A DNA stretch of 64,000 nucleotides from Serripes groenlandicus (GCA_031761405.1 JASEVX010000006.1:27547533-27611532), one strand, 5' to 3'. Shown: positions 1 through 12,489, counted from the first letter of the stretch. Translations and numbers: made by a program. The notes: generated by a model from the sequence alone, not told the origin.

Positions 1-2331
1 AATACATATATCCAAAGTAACCTGCCTTCTAAATGATTTGAAATTCGTCCAAATAGTTTCGTAGGAGAATTATTGTTAAGCTTTCAGTAAAGTCAATACA
101 TGACTAACAGCCTCGTCCCCTACGGCCATGTTTTAAGACCAATCAACATGTCCTATAAATAGGAATCTGATAGAGGCTGATCCAAGAAACATTTCAATCA
201 GCCAGTCAGTATGGGAGGAAAAGAATTATATTTTTTTGTTTCGGTTGCCATTGAAAAACAAAACAAATTTTAGATGAATTAAAGAAATGAAGTTTCATCC
301 CAATTGGCCCTGAGTGTCAGCGGTTACAAATGAGAAGTCATTTAGCGCAAACAGTCAATGCACGCACGCACGCACGCACGCACGCACGACCGACTAAGAT
401 GATTCCCTCAAAATTAATTCCTTAATAGATGCACTCCTTGAAAACAGAATTTATCTTCTTCTTGCTGGGTGCTTTCGACTTGGAGTGAGGGTGTCATAGC
501 TTAGTGCAGGGAAAGGATCTGGGTACTTCTCTGATGTTTTACCCTCAAGGAAATGCTATACACATGAAAGTACACTATTCTGCCCCTAACCTTGTTCATT
601 GGATCGGACAGATAGATAACGGAGAAATGGTTTCCATGTATTTAATCATCAGTTTTAACCAATTCAACCGTAAAAACTGAAAATATACAATAACCCTAAT
701 AAACAAACAATTCTCAAACCCTCGACTCTTTTACCTGAAACTTATATCTCACATGACACTAGAATCAATATTGTAGTATTGCAGACAGTTTGCCAACAAT
801 GTAGAGCAAGATCAGACTGCACAGATGTGCAGTCCAATCTTGGCAACAACCTCAAAATGCATGACTGCGTGTCAAGGGTCAAAAACGTGTCAAATATAAT
901 AATCTGTCCAAAATAAAACTCAAGTGCAAGTATAAACCAAGCAACTGAATAAGTTTGTGCTCAGATTAGATTGCAAAGGATTAAATTGGAGTCTAGACTA
1001 GCACAAGTTGAACCTATTGAACTAAACTGTAATATCATCCATAATGCTTTTATGCAAATGACCCTGTATTTTTTGTTATACAACATTACATAATATTCTA
1101 ATTCTATGTTGAGTAAATCTTGCTGATGAATACACAACTTTCAACCCATCACCACTCTGCCATGTGCTTTACTACCCTGTGGTATAAAACTTATGAAAAC
1201 ATTGTTTGGAAATGAGACACTGCTCATAATGAGCAATCTCCCCTTTACCACAATGCTTTCAATCCAAAAACACAATATCAGTTCACCTATGTGTTAATTT
1301 TAAATGTCTGCAGACCTTTACAACTTGGAAAGGTCTAGTGATGGGTTAAACACAGAGAACAGAAAACGAAAGTAGAAGTATCAAAACTATTTGTTATACC
1401 AAAACCAGTCTCATTGTTGCACCTTGCATATATATGCATACCACAAAACAATGTAAACCCCTTTTAGTATGATTGAACATCTTTCCTTGTTAGTTTACCA
1501 GTACCAGACAAAGAAATAAGACGACTTGAAAAGTTGCTCAACTAACCGGTACAATAAATTATGCAGATAATGTCCATATTCTTACAGAATAGCTAAATAA
1601 AGGTACATAATGATGTCCAAAATAACTTCAAAAAACTTATTAGACATATTAAAACTATTTAACTTACACCCTGGAGCCTGTAGAGGCATTTTTTCAACAG
1701 ATAAACTGTTTATGAAGCGCCATGAGGTGATTCCTTTCATTTCCGGCAAGAAATTGGGACAGGTCTAAAACACGGACCGTCTTCTTAATGGGCCGTGTCT
1801 AAAACGCGTACCAATTTATATCGAGGCAGCACATACACAATATTATTGTTAAGAACTAACAAACATATCAGAAACATCATGTTAAGTTTAAACCTTTTGC
1901 GCATTTATTCTTTAAAAAGGGAAAACAAAAAACGACAGAGAAATAGAGAAAAACAAAAAGACAACTGGACGTGTAACGACACTAAATTGATGCCAGTATT
2001 TCTTGTAATCATGTCAGACCGTATGGTTATTAATAATCCAAATTGCTAAATGCAGCTCTTATATATACATGTAGGTTACAATGAACCAAATAAATTCCTT
2101 CTTTGATTCCATATAAATCGACAAGTATTAAGCATTCTCTACCTTCACTTTCAAACAAGGTCAACACACTAAAAGTGATCAAATCAATCATTTCCAGTGC
2201 ATCATATACACATTTACAATGAATTCAAACTCAATGTCATATATTCAATACATTCTGGTGATGGTATACACTCATTGTTATGCAAACAAAGGTTTTTTTA
2301 AGGAACTATTTGGCGTAATTTGACCTAAATA
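1..2331. other. Gene-free upstream stretch
   Basis: AT-rich DNA in which I recognise no coding exon on either strand. The FReD gene that starts downstream should have a signal-peptide exon ending in phase 1 somewhere before 2354, but I could not identify it here. The longest open frame (1795-2049, +) has a Lys/Arg/Asn-rich, family-less composition and is not called. Confidence 0.5.
361..388. repeat. (CACG)n microsatellite
   Basis: Seven uninterrupted CACG units lie in otherwise unique-looking sequence. Confidence 0.95.
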
Positions 2332-2353
2332 GTTGATGTTGATGTTTTTTAAG

Positions 2354-2487
2354 CGACCAGCCTACCTAAATAATGCTCAGACATCAAGCCAATTATTAAC
2401 TCCAGCGATGTGTATACAATACATCCACTTGGAATACAGGAACAACCAGTCCGTGTTCATTGCATTGTAGATGGGCATGTATGGACG
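2354..2487 (+). pseudogene. Duplicate first FReD exon with in-frame stop
   Basis: This is a 134-nt copy of the exon at 2720-2853, with the same T-rich acceptor ending in AAG and a GT donor (GTTAGA). It reads TSLPK, then a TAA at 2371-2373 where the sister exon has CAA (Gln), then [16 protein letters not shown] and [14 protein letters not shown]. The single C-to-T change kills the frame. It enters in phase 1 and leaves in phase 0, so including it together with its sister would shift the frame anyway. It is either a dead exon or, less likely, a poison exon whose inclusion lowers expression. Confidence 0.8.
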
Positions 2488-2719
2488 GTTAGATGTTTAG
2501 TCCTCATCGCGCTGATTTCCTGCAACTAGTTTTTGCAACTCGTTGACAAGTGAATAGCAAACAATACTGCACTTGAGTCAATATGCGTTCGTGTATGGAA
2601 TAAGCGTATCGAATATATATTTCGTCCAAAGACTGTTTCGCTCCAAAACGCAACTTTGATTTGCTGCATTTTGCAGCAATTCTTGTACTTGTATATAGTT
2701 GATGTTCATATTTTTTAAG

Positions 2720-2853
2720 CGACCAACCTTCCTAAACAATGTTCAGACATCAAACCAATTATTACCTCCAGCGGTGTGTATACAATATATCCATTTGGAA
2801 TACAGGAACGACCAGTCCGTGTTCATTGCATTGTAGATGGGCATGTATGGACG
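2720..2853 (+). CDS. FReD exon 1 (intact copy)
   Basis: The acceptor is a T-run followed by AAG; the donor is GTAAGA, better than the GTTAGA of the duplicate upstream. It has 2 nt of a split codon and then 44 codons ending HVWT, phase 0. It holds the first conserved disulfide pair of the domain (Cys in QCSDI and Cys in VHC). It joins in frame to GTCATCCAA at 6643, giving the family-typical WT-VIQ junction. Confidence 0.87.
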
Positions 2854-5800
2854 GTAAGATGTTTAATCCTTATGGCGTTGAATTCCTGCATCTTGTATCG
2901 TCATTATTGGCTTTTGTTATGTTTTGTATTCATATTTTATAACAAGTAGTTTTTGCTACCTGTTTACAAGTGACATTGCCAACTTTGGGGCTTATCAGGC
3001 GATCTCTATCTCCGAGCAATACTGGCGTTTACATCAGCTAGTTTACCAGTCATCTGTCGCTAGAGTCATTTATGGGGGTCAAAAGAAGTTTTGTTTTATT
3101 ATAGTCTCAGTCTCAAATTACTCTAGAAGAGTGAACATTTCGATATTTGTTTATCTAAGGCTTTATCGAAAATTAGTACTGCTTTATTTACTAAACTTCA
3201 AATGCGCGTATACAAAGAGAAAACATGTTTTGCAGTGATTGAAGATTATTTTTGTATCTATATTCGTCAATTTAAATGACAGATATCAATTTATACATTT
3301 ATTTATCTTTGTTTATTCTTTCTAAATGTTTAAAACATGCATTTGTCTTTCCTATTGAAGTTCAGCTGTAAACAATCAAATCTCTAAATTTGTACTAAAA
3401 TCAACATGATCAGCCACCTTCTGTTATCAGGTCATAAACGGTGGGATAAGCTGATAGGGCATTGATACCCCCATGAGATGACTCAATACCGCACACACCA
3501 ATACACAGGCAATTTCAGAAAAATCTGCATCTTCAACCGATTGAAATGAAGCGATCAGGATGTGTTTAAATACCTTGATAAAGCAGGATAATGTTATGCT
3601 CCTTCTTATTTCAATGTTACTTTAGGTGACCAACTAACACCTAAAAAAGGAATAAAATCATAGTAGTATATTAAAAATATAATATAAAAGAGCAAATGTT
3701 TTCCTAACATATTCGTTTGAAATGAAACTAAGGTTAACTAATTTGTAGGAGCAATTTAACTATTTTTTCCCTATTTTACTCTATAGAAGCTTTCGAAAAA
3801 CCGGATTTCCCGAAAGATGGCAATGATAGCGAACAATATATGTGGATACTATATTTCACAAATGTACAGACTGATCGTTTTCTAAAATGTGAGCAAATAT
3901 AGTGTTTAAATATACCCGGGACAAGTTGCTGTTTACAAATAATCATTGACATACTTTTTTTACTTAAACATTTACATGTAACTTTTAATACAAAACGAAA
4001 TAGAAATAAGTCCATGGCCATTCATTCAACAACATAAGCTCGAAAGTACTTTTTGACTTATTGATGAAGATACAAAGAACGTAACTGTTAAAACGCCATG
4101 CCTTTACCATAACACAAGAGTACCAAGCAAGTCCTTCGTCGATCACCGGTATAGTGGTTAATGTGTATTTGATAACGTTTAGAAATTCTGGAAAGATTGG
4201 GAAAGAAACTGAAAGGAGAAGATACATAAAAAGGAAATTACAATTGTTTGTAATAAGGTTACCTTGTGGTTTAGGAGGAAATGTTGTTTGAAGCTAAACG
4301 TTATTGCCGGAATACGATCTGAGAGAGATCCAAATACCTCACCTTGAACCTTTGGTTCGGGTGATCTGAAAAACATTCATAAGGGTGATTGTACAGCGTC
4401 AAGTGCACTAACAAACAGTTCATTTCGAACATGTTGAAAGGTTGAGTATGTGTGTCTTAATTCAATTAGATTACTAAATCAATCTTCGGAAATCTACAAA
4501 CAACGAAAATCCAGATCAATCAGCGTTCCCGAGGAGTGCTTTCAGATATTATCTGTACACCAATAACAGACTAATGGTCAGAGTTGACAGGAAACCAGAC
4601 GTGTTTCCCTTAATAAAAGTGAGTGTTTTTATTGGTAGAATTGCATAGCAAGGCTACCATAGTTTCAAGTGAAGTTTTGAAGTCACGTCGAACTTGCTGC
4701 GGCATCAGAAAGGGTGAAATTTGCCCATTTTTAAAAAAAATTACAAATACAATCATATTGATTGGTTTGTAAAAGGTTAAAACTACATTTTTTATGAAAG
4801 TGCTTGTATGAGTTCAAGTTAATTTAACAGAACTGTTCATTCAGTGACCCTCTACATCTTTTTAACTCCTATTGATGGGTTGAAAGTCATGTAAACCAGG
4901 TGGCATGTGAAAAAGGGAAAATTGGGCTTTTAGCTTCAAATGACATTTCATTATTATCCACTGGATAAAACAACAAGGAATGTTCTTTTGAGGTCCTTAT
5001 TTTAATTATGTTCAAAGATATATGTATAACTCTTAGTTTAAACTTATTTATTTTAAATCGATTGCGAAACAAGCTTTAAGCTTATATTAATCACGCTCGA
5101 TGTCTGCTTCCTGGATACTTAACCAGTACTCGCGCCGATTGTGTGGAAAAATCCCAATAAGAATAACTCTTGTTTGTGTGGTATCAGTGAAATGTTTCTT
5201 CAGTGACTCTCTACGAAAAGTGCTCAAGCCATATTAATTGGTTGACAAAAGGGCAGCGAGGCGGCATCAGAAAATGGCAAAAATTACACAATTATAAATC
5301 TGCATTATTATACTTGTCTGAATTGTCCCGTCAGTGACCCTCTTCATAATTTGTTAAGCCATATTGATTGGTTGAAAGACATAGCTACATGTATCAAGCG
5401 GCACCCACAAAGAGGTAAATTGAATTATCCTTATCCACTGGGATTATGTTAACAACATTTCACAGGAATACTCCTTTGGTGGTCCTCTTTCAAATTTGTC
5501 CAACAATATAAATTCTAAACACAACTTTTGTTACTGTGGCAGCAGAAAATGAGTAAAATGCATCAAATGTAAATAAATTCTCTGAATCCGCTTGTCAGAT
5601 TGCAAGATAATTAAGTACAAATATGGCAGCCAGACGGCATCAGAAAAGGGGAAAAATTACAAAATGACAAAACTTAATAGTTACTATTCAAGTTTTTGTC
5701 TTATTTCAGGATACATTTTTGATTAAGCGAATATGTTCCTTTAGTGACCCTCTACTTAATTTGTTCAAGCCATATTGATTTTTTTTAAAAGATAGCTACC

Positions 5801-8800
5801 ATGCTGCATCAGAATAGGGGTAAAAATAACTTTAAGCTTTCTAAACAATCTCTTCCTAAACCATTAAACTGATATCAACCAAACTGCACGGGACTGTTAT
5901 TTTGGTGGTCCTGTTACAAACAGTTCAAAGATTTAATATCGTAACAAATGTCCTTTATTGATAAATTTCATTAGATTGAACACTCCTAGCAGTTTCATCT
6001 ACGCTCTTGATTAAATTTGCTCCGATATTAGCAGTTACTTGTATGCAACATAGTTATCGCTCAGGTGACCGATTCAGTGCTAGGCTTGCCCTCTGTCTTA
6101 GAGATGCAAAACTAGTTTGTACATTATAATGTACATTATAATGTTGTTCTTGGTTTGGGCCCTTTTATATCAATGAATTACTGGTACATTATATAAAATA
6201 AAGAAAGAAAGACTTACTAGTTTACTGTTATCATTGTAAACATAATTCATTAATATATTGCATTAATATATTGCATGCATCAGTCAATACATAGGAAGTC
6301 ACTGTACTGGCATGAATGTTCCTGATGGGATTTCAATAGAGCTATTGTGTAATATGATCATTAAAAAAGTACTATGTGGACCGAATTATATATATGAGTT
6401 CGGGTCAATTAATTTTCACAAGACCAACAAGAATTTATGATCTTGGAAATATTTCATTCTGGACCGATACATCATTGTCTTTCATGGTGGGGATTTATTT
6501 TAGATAAATATTTATATATTCATTTCTGCACCTCCTCTTAACCCATCGCATTTCTACATTTAGTACTTTCAGTACTTTGATTTTCTCAGTGTCTACCTTC
6601 GTATTACGGTATGCAATAACATACTCTTTCGTTTATATCTAGGTCATCCAACAGAGGTGTAATGGTTCAGTCGATTTTTACAGAGACTGGATTTCATATA
6701 AACAGGGATTCGGCAGTGCATTTGGTGCATATTGGCTAGGTACGTATTATACGGGCGACTAACTAGGCCACCGTTCGGCAAATATACGCTATTACTACCT
6801 CAAACCTAATAATGTGGCGTTTAAATTATGCAATTCACAAGCACGTGTTGTAAGTACAGTTCAATATTTCGAATAGACCGCCTGATTTGTCAAGCCGCGA
6901 TAGCTCAGTCGGTGTCAGCGAGGGCTATCAATCCAGGGGTTGTGATTTCAAACTCTGGTTCAGTAATTCATATATAGACTTAACAAGATATGTCATTAGG
7001 TGGCTAGTTACCCGGTTAGAGTGCCGCGTGGTATGCATGTGTGAGAAAGCCAGGAAACGCACGTTATGAGAATGACGTTATTTAATGTTGATATTGTAAT
7101 GATACTTTAGCATTAGCGTCTGCTGCATGTCTATTCAGGAATGAAATACGAGGTTAATCAAACACACATTTAAATCATTGGAAACATGAATTTCTTTTCA
7201 TATGAATATAATAGCTAAGGGTTTTTTAACAAACGCAACCGTAATATTTTCGAGGCAGTTCAATCTAGTTTATCATAATAACAACTTGTCCTCTCATATG
7301 AAATCTGAAAAGGACGAATGAAAATAAAGTCGGCAAACAATAACTACTACAATGGTTTATGGCTGGATAAAACATGTGAGAAGTTAAAGCTTTATTAATC
7401 GTGAACGAACAGAGATAGCCACGACTTTACTCTTTGTTAAATTATCATCGATTTTATCGTTCCCTTACTCATGTTTTGGTGACATCTCATTCTGCTCTAA
7501 CTCTATTTTCAAGGTAATGACATTATACATGCCTTAACATCGCGTGAACAGCATGCGCTTATGATAAAAATGTCTGACTTCGACGATGTGGAGAAGTACG
7601 CGGAATACAACACATTTCATGTTGGTGACGAGTCAAGTGGATACAGGCTATATGTAAATGGTTATTTCGGAGACGCAGGTGGGTTATATCAATTGTCATC
7701 ATCCTCACAATTCTAACTATTAGTACCGTCAACCAACATGGGAAGTCTCTAAAATATGTGTCATTTGAGCCCTAATCTCCTCTCGCCTTAATGGACGTCC
7801 CCTTTTTCTTACCCATTTTCGCTTTCTCTTAGCAATAATAGGGGTACTATATTCATCAGAGTGGGTTGTGTAATTCATATTCATGACGGTATCTTCAAAA
7901 GCAGATATTTCAGGGTATTCTTTGTTTGGTCTCAATTTTGCCTTTCGTTTTTGCGCATCTTTTGTTGAATTTGAATGAGAGGTATATTGTCGTCTGTTGA
8001 ATCAGAAGACAATGTTGTTTCCATGGTTACATGTATTGTTTCATTCTGCAAATTTGTCTCTTCAATAATTTCTGAAATTATACACTGAAAAACATTAAGA
8101 TAAGCATTTGGTTGAAACATTGACTCTGTAAGTTATTACCCTTTCCATCTTTCGTACAGCGTGCAACTTGTGAAAACATAGAGGCAAAAGGAGAAATTGC
8201 TACTTAATTTATTGAGATGATCTATATTTTACCAAGATATTTGCAAAGCCGTCTGGTAAGTTATGAAGGATTAACATCATCTTAAGTGGATTTTTTGGGG
8301 AGTTTTTAACTCCAGTTATATACAGTAAAAATGTTGAAATCACTGTTTATTTAAGTCCAAATTAATTCTTATATTACAACATTACATATTACTTACCAGA
8401 AACATGATCATTGATCACATGAAAATAAATGTTGACCAATTGAAAAACCTAAATGAATTTCATCATCTGACCATTCAATGTCCATCTGAAACTTAAGGAA
8501 TAGAGGCTGCCATAAGGGGCTATCAGAAACAAAAGTGATACAGAAACTCTAATTAACATCCCTTTCTGAAACCCATTGTTTTGACTTTTACGATTATAAT
8601 GCTCTTTTATATATTCTTAATCAATTAGTTATACTTATTCTCTATATTAATGCCTAAAGTATGTAAAAAAGCAATCATCATTATTTGACAGCCACCAGGG
8701 GATAACAGTAATTGTGAATAACTATCATGAAAAGGGTTCATTTATTATAACTATTTCTTTTATGCTTACCCGTGAATTATAGAAATTTCTCAGTGAATAA

Positions 8801-11541
8801 TAATCCTATTATCTCACCGGTGAGATTATGACTATTGCAGTGAGATTATGACTTTTCAATTGACGGAACTACTTTTTTCTCCATGTTTTTGACAGAATTT
8901 TATGAAAAAAATGAGTCTCAAAAAGAGTAACAATTAACTTATCGAGGTTTGACGGGTACAATAAAGATGATATGTGCATATAACTCTGTGATAACACATT
9001 GAATAGGCCCATTAGGCCTTTATTTAATGACGTGAATCATTACAAGTTACTGTTTATATTAAAATGATAGTTGCAGTGATTTTAAATTTCTTATTGTGCC
9101 ACTGGGTATCAGAATGATTATCTGACACCAAGGAAACCCAGTAGTAAATGTCAGATATAAAATAGTTACAAATGATACAAGGGAAACAACATATGATTGA
9201 AAGTACGTAAATTGGCGAGCTTTACAAGTGACGTCATTGAATGAATACACAAATCGACATATTTCTCTACACGTATGCAAAAACCTGTACTTTACTGTAG
9301 ATATATTGTTTTCTAGATAGTATATGCAATATGTTTCTCTAGCTCGAATGATTTTGATATTAATAACTATTGTGGATAATCGTACTTGAATGGCTATACT
9401 GAGGAGTGTTCAAATAAGGTTTACAAGGGAGGAATGAAGCTAGATTTTCATATTTACACATTGTTCTTTTTGCGTTATGTTTGCAGGCATAGTATAAACA
9501 AATATAAGAATGTTACGAGTAACAGGCATCGAATAAATCAGATGTAACGTTATCATAAGACAAGAGTTTTAAAGAAGCCATATTATTATTATTTAGGAAT
9601 AATGTACAACGCCTGTTCTCAATAAAGATCTAGCCATCTTGTAAGAACACAAGATGTCGATCGAGTCGACCCGTTTTGACTTGTATTTTCTCTTCGCCGA
9701 TAAGCGATATAAAACATAATTCTCTTTACAAATGGCTTCCATCCAACAAATCTCCGCAATATATTGACAAATGAAATAATTAAAATCCTTTACATTTAAA
9801 AGATATGGTTAAAATACACAGTTGATTTTTTTTAGCGAGACCTTCCAAACAATTTTTCAAAGGGCGGATGAATTTCATACGCGAAAATAACCGCAGAAAG
9901 AGTTCCGTAAATATGGATCGCCCGAAATACGATTTAAGCTATAGTTTTCACTGCAAATAATTCTTTTAAAAAAGTAACATGAGTTTTCATCAATATTACC
10001 AATAAATATTAAACCAAACTGTCTACTTAAAAAAGATTAACCGCATTACGCCAACTTCCTTGTAATTCGACTGGGACTACATACGAGGAATGAATTACAA
10101 CTGGGGCTCCATACGGGGGAATTTATTACTTAGTCAGCATAAGTAACGTGACTTTTTACACCTCAGCACTTTCAGAAATCTCATTCAAAGCATAAAAGAA
10201 ATAGGATAATAGTTTGTTATCTTTAATTTTTCAAATTTATAGATACAGTTTTATTTTGTATTTAAAATATGTAAATAATTCTAACATAATTGTCACGAAA
10301 AAATAAAATAGAACTCACCTTCGACTGGAGAACTATATCCAACAATAAAGAAACGTTAACTTTTGTTATCAAATGGTATGTCCAAACTGACCAGGTTCCA
10401 AAGAAATAATTAGCCTGAATACATATGGTTATAAGCTGCATCTTAATTTGTTTACACTGCACACTTTATCTAAAAGATAAATAAGTCACTAATGTTCCAA
10501 TAAGCATAACTTTAAGATAATATTTATTATAAGGGCTATCAGCAGATGTTAGCACATTTTGGGGGTAAATCCATTGTTGATAGCATCTTATGGCAGTCAG
10601 TGGAAATTCCAGTTGCTGATAGACCCAAAAATTATCATGCTCATTTTCTATGTGAAAGCTGGAATCTAAGCCCCATATTTATATCATAGTTAAAACATAT
10701 ATATACAGTTCCAAAAATACAAAAAAGTATTTTTTGGCAAAAGTGCTAATAGCACCTTCTGGTTCTCAAGGGACGCTGTTCACATATGTAGGAAGTACCT
10801 TTTTAACTGAGTCGGCTCATTATTTTCTTCTGAATATTGAATCGGCTCTGCAGCGTGACTGATAGGCCAACGAACACTATGTACTGTTATATGTAAACTG
10901 ATCCTGTAACGTTTTCAACATGCGACAATTCATTGTACATGTGGAATATATAACGTTCACCAAATCGAGATTTCTCTTTTTTCCTGATGTAAGTTCCATA
11001 CTTTATATTTTACCAGGAGATTATTTGACTTACCATAACGGTAATATGTTTTCAACATGCGACAATAAATTGTACATGTTGAATAAATAACCTTTACTAA
11101 TGTGAGGTATTTCTTCTATCTTGATGTAACTTCAATAATTTTTATTTTACCAGGTGTTTATTTGGCTTACCATTCCGGTTACATGTTTTCAAAATGCGAC
11201 AATTCATTGTACATGTTGAATATATAACCTTTACAAATTTGAGATTTTTTTATCTTGATGTCACTTCAATATTTTATATTTTAATAGCTGATGAATTGGC
11301 TTACAATTCCGGAAATATGTTTTCCACATACGACAAAGACAACGACCAATCTGCTGGTAACTGTTCCTCGCAATACAAAGGTGCCTGGTGGTTTAACGAC
11401 TGTCACAGCTGTGATCTGAATGGCGAGTATCTGTACGGACATCATAATCACCGTATTAGCGGTGTTTATTGGCAGGGCTTTAGAGGACCTAATTACTCTT
11501 TAAAATCGACTATAATGATGATTAGAAAATCATCTACATAA
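2720..11541 (+). CDS. Fibrinogen-related protein (FReD domain), four exons
   Basis: Joining 2720-2853, 6643-6739, 7514-7678 and 11288-11541 gives about 215 residues and a TAA stop (11539-11541). They span a whole fibrinogen C-terminal domain, whose usual length is about 210-220. All three introns have GT-AG ends and matching phases (0, 1, 1). Family marks in order: [52 protein letters not shown], [17 protein letters not shown], the DKDND calcium-site motif, [21 protein letters not shown], and YSLKST before the end. Such domains act outside the cell as sugar- or acetyl-group-binding lectins, often in mollusc immunity; that role here is inference. No signal peptide or N-terminal exon was found, although the first exon enters in phase 1, so at least one exon lies upstream. 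Exon duplicates surround the gene. Confidence 0.88.
2981..6642 (+). other. FReD intron 1
   Basis: Intron of about 3.8 kb (2854-6642). From about 4640 to 5900 it holds a degenerate tandem repeat in which 'AGTGACCCTCTAC', 'CAAGCCATATTGATTGG' and 'GGCATCAGAAAAGG' recur at irregular spacing. A short direct repeat (GTACATTATAAT, twice) lies near 6119-6142. I see no exon on either strand. Confidence 0.55.
6643..6739 (+). CDS. FReD exon 2
   Basis: 97 nt, acceptor ATATCTAG, donor GTACGT, phase 0 in and phase 1 out. It reads [16 protein letters not shown] then [17 protein letters not shown], which matches the VIQRR..GSVDFYR.W..Y..GFG...GEYWLG core of the family. The Cys in QQRC sits where the family usually has Arg or Lys and may be unpaired. 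Confidence 0.92.
6895..6968 (+). repeat. tRNA-derived SINE head (relic)
   Basis: In FReD intron 2, 'GATAGCTCAGTCGG' is a good A box. The expected B-box area (TTTCAAACTC) is degraded, and no clover-leaf can be closed convincingly. I read it as the head of an old tRNA-derived SINE. Confidence 0.5.
7514..7678 (+). CDS. FReD exon 3
   Basis: 165 nt, acceptor TTTTCAAG, donor GTGGGT, phase 1 in and out. With the last G of exon 2 it reads [20 protein letters not shown], then [20 protein letters not shown] and [15 protein letters not shown]. This is the 'G.D.IH.LT ... YA.Y..F.V.DE...Y.L.V.GY.G.A' block that forms the middle of the FReD. Confidence 0.93.
7726..8120 (-). pseudogene. Fragment with AT-hook-like motif, frameshifted
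   Basis: Inside FReD intron 3, on the opposite strand, two open frames abut at 7932-7935: an acidic Ser/Thr-rich segment ([14 protein letters not shown]) and then a basic one ([18 protein letters not shown]). The KRGRP core resembles an AT-hook, a DNA minor-groove binder, next to a likely nuclear localisation run. The two halves lie in different frames, so a frameshift is needed to join them. I do not recognise the family. It may be the remains of a retrocopied or transposon-borne nuclear protein, and low-complexity chance coding is possible. Confidence 0.3.
8121..10904 (+). other. Remainder of FReD intron 3
   Basis: AT-rich, no exon recognised. A local direct repeat 'GTGAGATTATGACT' occurs at about 8818-8855. 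Nothing else stands out in this 2.8-kb stretch. Confidence 0.5.
11017..11090 (+). pseudogene. Ghost copy 1 of FReD exon 4 start
   Basis: A clean acceptor (TTTTACCAG) is followed, in the phase required by exon 3, by [17 protein letters not shown], then KLYMLNK and a TAA at 11088-11090. The opening is closer to the FReD consensus (GDSL.YHNG..FST) than the active exon is, but homology stops right after 'CD' and runs into copied intron sequence. It is the first of two partial exon copies upstream of the real exon, in units of about 140 bp. Confidence 0.8.
11154..11227 (+). pseudogene. Ghost copy 2 of FReD exon 4 start
   Basis: The acceptor TTTTACCAG leads into [17 protein letters not shown], then SLYMLNI and a TAA at 11225-11227, in the exon-3-compatible phase. 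It has the same length and stop position as ghost copy 1. Use of either ghost would give a FReD cut short before the calcium site and the second disulfide. Confidence 0.8.
11288..11541 (+). CDS. FReD exon 4 (last coding exon)
   Basis: 254 nt, acceptor TATTTTAATAG (weaker than the two ghost acceptors just upstream). It completes codon G|CT and reads [60 protein letters not shown] and [15 protein letters not shown], then TAA. It carries the calcium-binding DKDND loop and the C-terminal disulfide Cys pair. An AATAAA lies within 25 bp of the stop, and 'TTTAATAAAAC' at about 11563 is another possible polyadenylation signal. Confidence 0.92.
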
Positions 11542-12489
11542 AATAAACTATAAAGTTTATCATTTAATAAAACATTTGTGTAGTCATTTATCGTAATTGC
11601 TTAATTCGTACCATTTAACTCATTAACAAGGCAATATAAAGTAAACTTTATCCGTGAGTAATTGTAAATAATTAATTGAACGCGGACAGCTGCATAGCTT
11701 AGTCGAACTAGTGCACTCAAATGTAATTTAGAAACGGATAGGCAGGCTGGAGAAAGATCAAAGACTGTGCACAATATCTAATAATGGCGATACATAGAAC
11801 GTATTCCATTTATTATTACTTGTATTGTATATAAAGTATTCAGAAAAAAATATATATATAACTATTTTATTGATAGACCTAATGTACAAAACCTCTTTGA
11901 ATTATTATGTTCTACTAAAAAAGTCAACGTTCAAGAACCTTATCAAGTTAATTAAATGCGCTCTTTTGATCAACAGAAACCACCATAACACAGTCATATG
12001 TTTGTTTATACTCATAAGCATACATATATCTGTATATGTATACACGTTATGTATTGACCAATATCCATAGTATTATCAGAATTGAATGAATAACGTTCGA
12101 TAATGGTTGCATTTTAAAAAGTATTATCTTCAACATAAACCAAAATCTACTTATTGGGATTCGCTTCGTTAGATATCCCTTATTGTCAGGCTTTTCCGGC
12201 TGTCTGTCTGTCTGTTTGTTTGTAAAGCTCAGGGTGCGCGCGTTTGAGTTTCGTTGCTACCGGCTTGTAGTAAGATTTTTCAAATGAGTGTATCGAAATG
12301 TACTCGTGCTCCCCTTCCCATGTTGTTATGATAAGATTGACATTTCACGCCTGATTGTGCTCCACTGTTAAGTTTCATGTTTTGATAGTGCAAGAGAAAG
12401 CCAATGTTATCTTTGTCTCTCACTCGAAAGTATTCAGGTACGGAACCTTCGTGATTGTTCATACAATGCTATGTACACAAGTCGTATCA
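11542..12489. other. Spacer downstream of FReD gene
   Basis: The 3' UTR sequence to about 11650 is shared with the FReD remnant near 21.9 kb. Beyond that the stretch is AT-rich. 'TCTGTCTGTCTGTTTG' near 12202 and a copy of 'GTTATGATAAGATTGACATT' near 12325 are repeat pieces related to 12600. No gene seen. Confidence 0.5.

Larger units (their letters stand above)
2332..2980. repeat. Direct duplication carrying a FReD exon
   Basis: Sequence from about 2332 to 2570 recurs at about 2697 to 2980 with a 366-bp offset. The match covers the intron end (T-rich tract and AAG), the whole 134-nt exon, the splice donor and the downstream 'TAGTTTTTGC' intron sequence. The two copies differ at scattered single bases, so the duplication is not very recent. 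Confidence 0.85.
10905..11287. repeat. About 140-bp tandem unit spanning intron-exon boundary
   Basis: Three units share 'ATGCGACAATTCATTGTACA', then 'GAATATATAACCTTTAC', a 'TCTTGATGTAACTTC' tract and a pyrimidine-rich acceptor. Each repeats the last ~95 bp of intron and the first ~45 bp of exon 4. The third unit runs into the real exon at 11288. Confidence 0.85.

Noticed and set aside
2924..3238. 104-codon frame after the FReD exon
   Set aside because: Hydrophobic, biased composition typical of T-rich DNA; it starts inside duplicated intron sequence.
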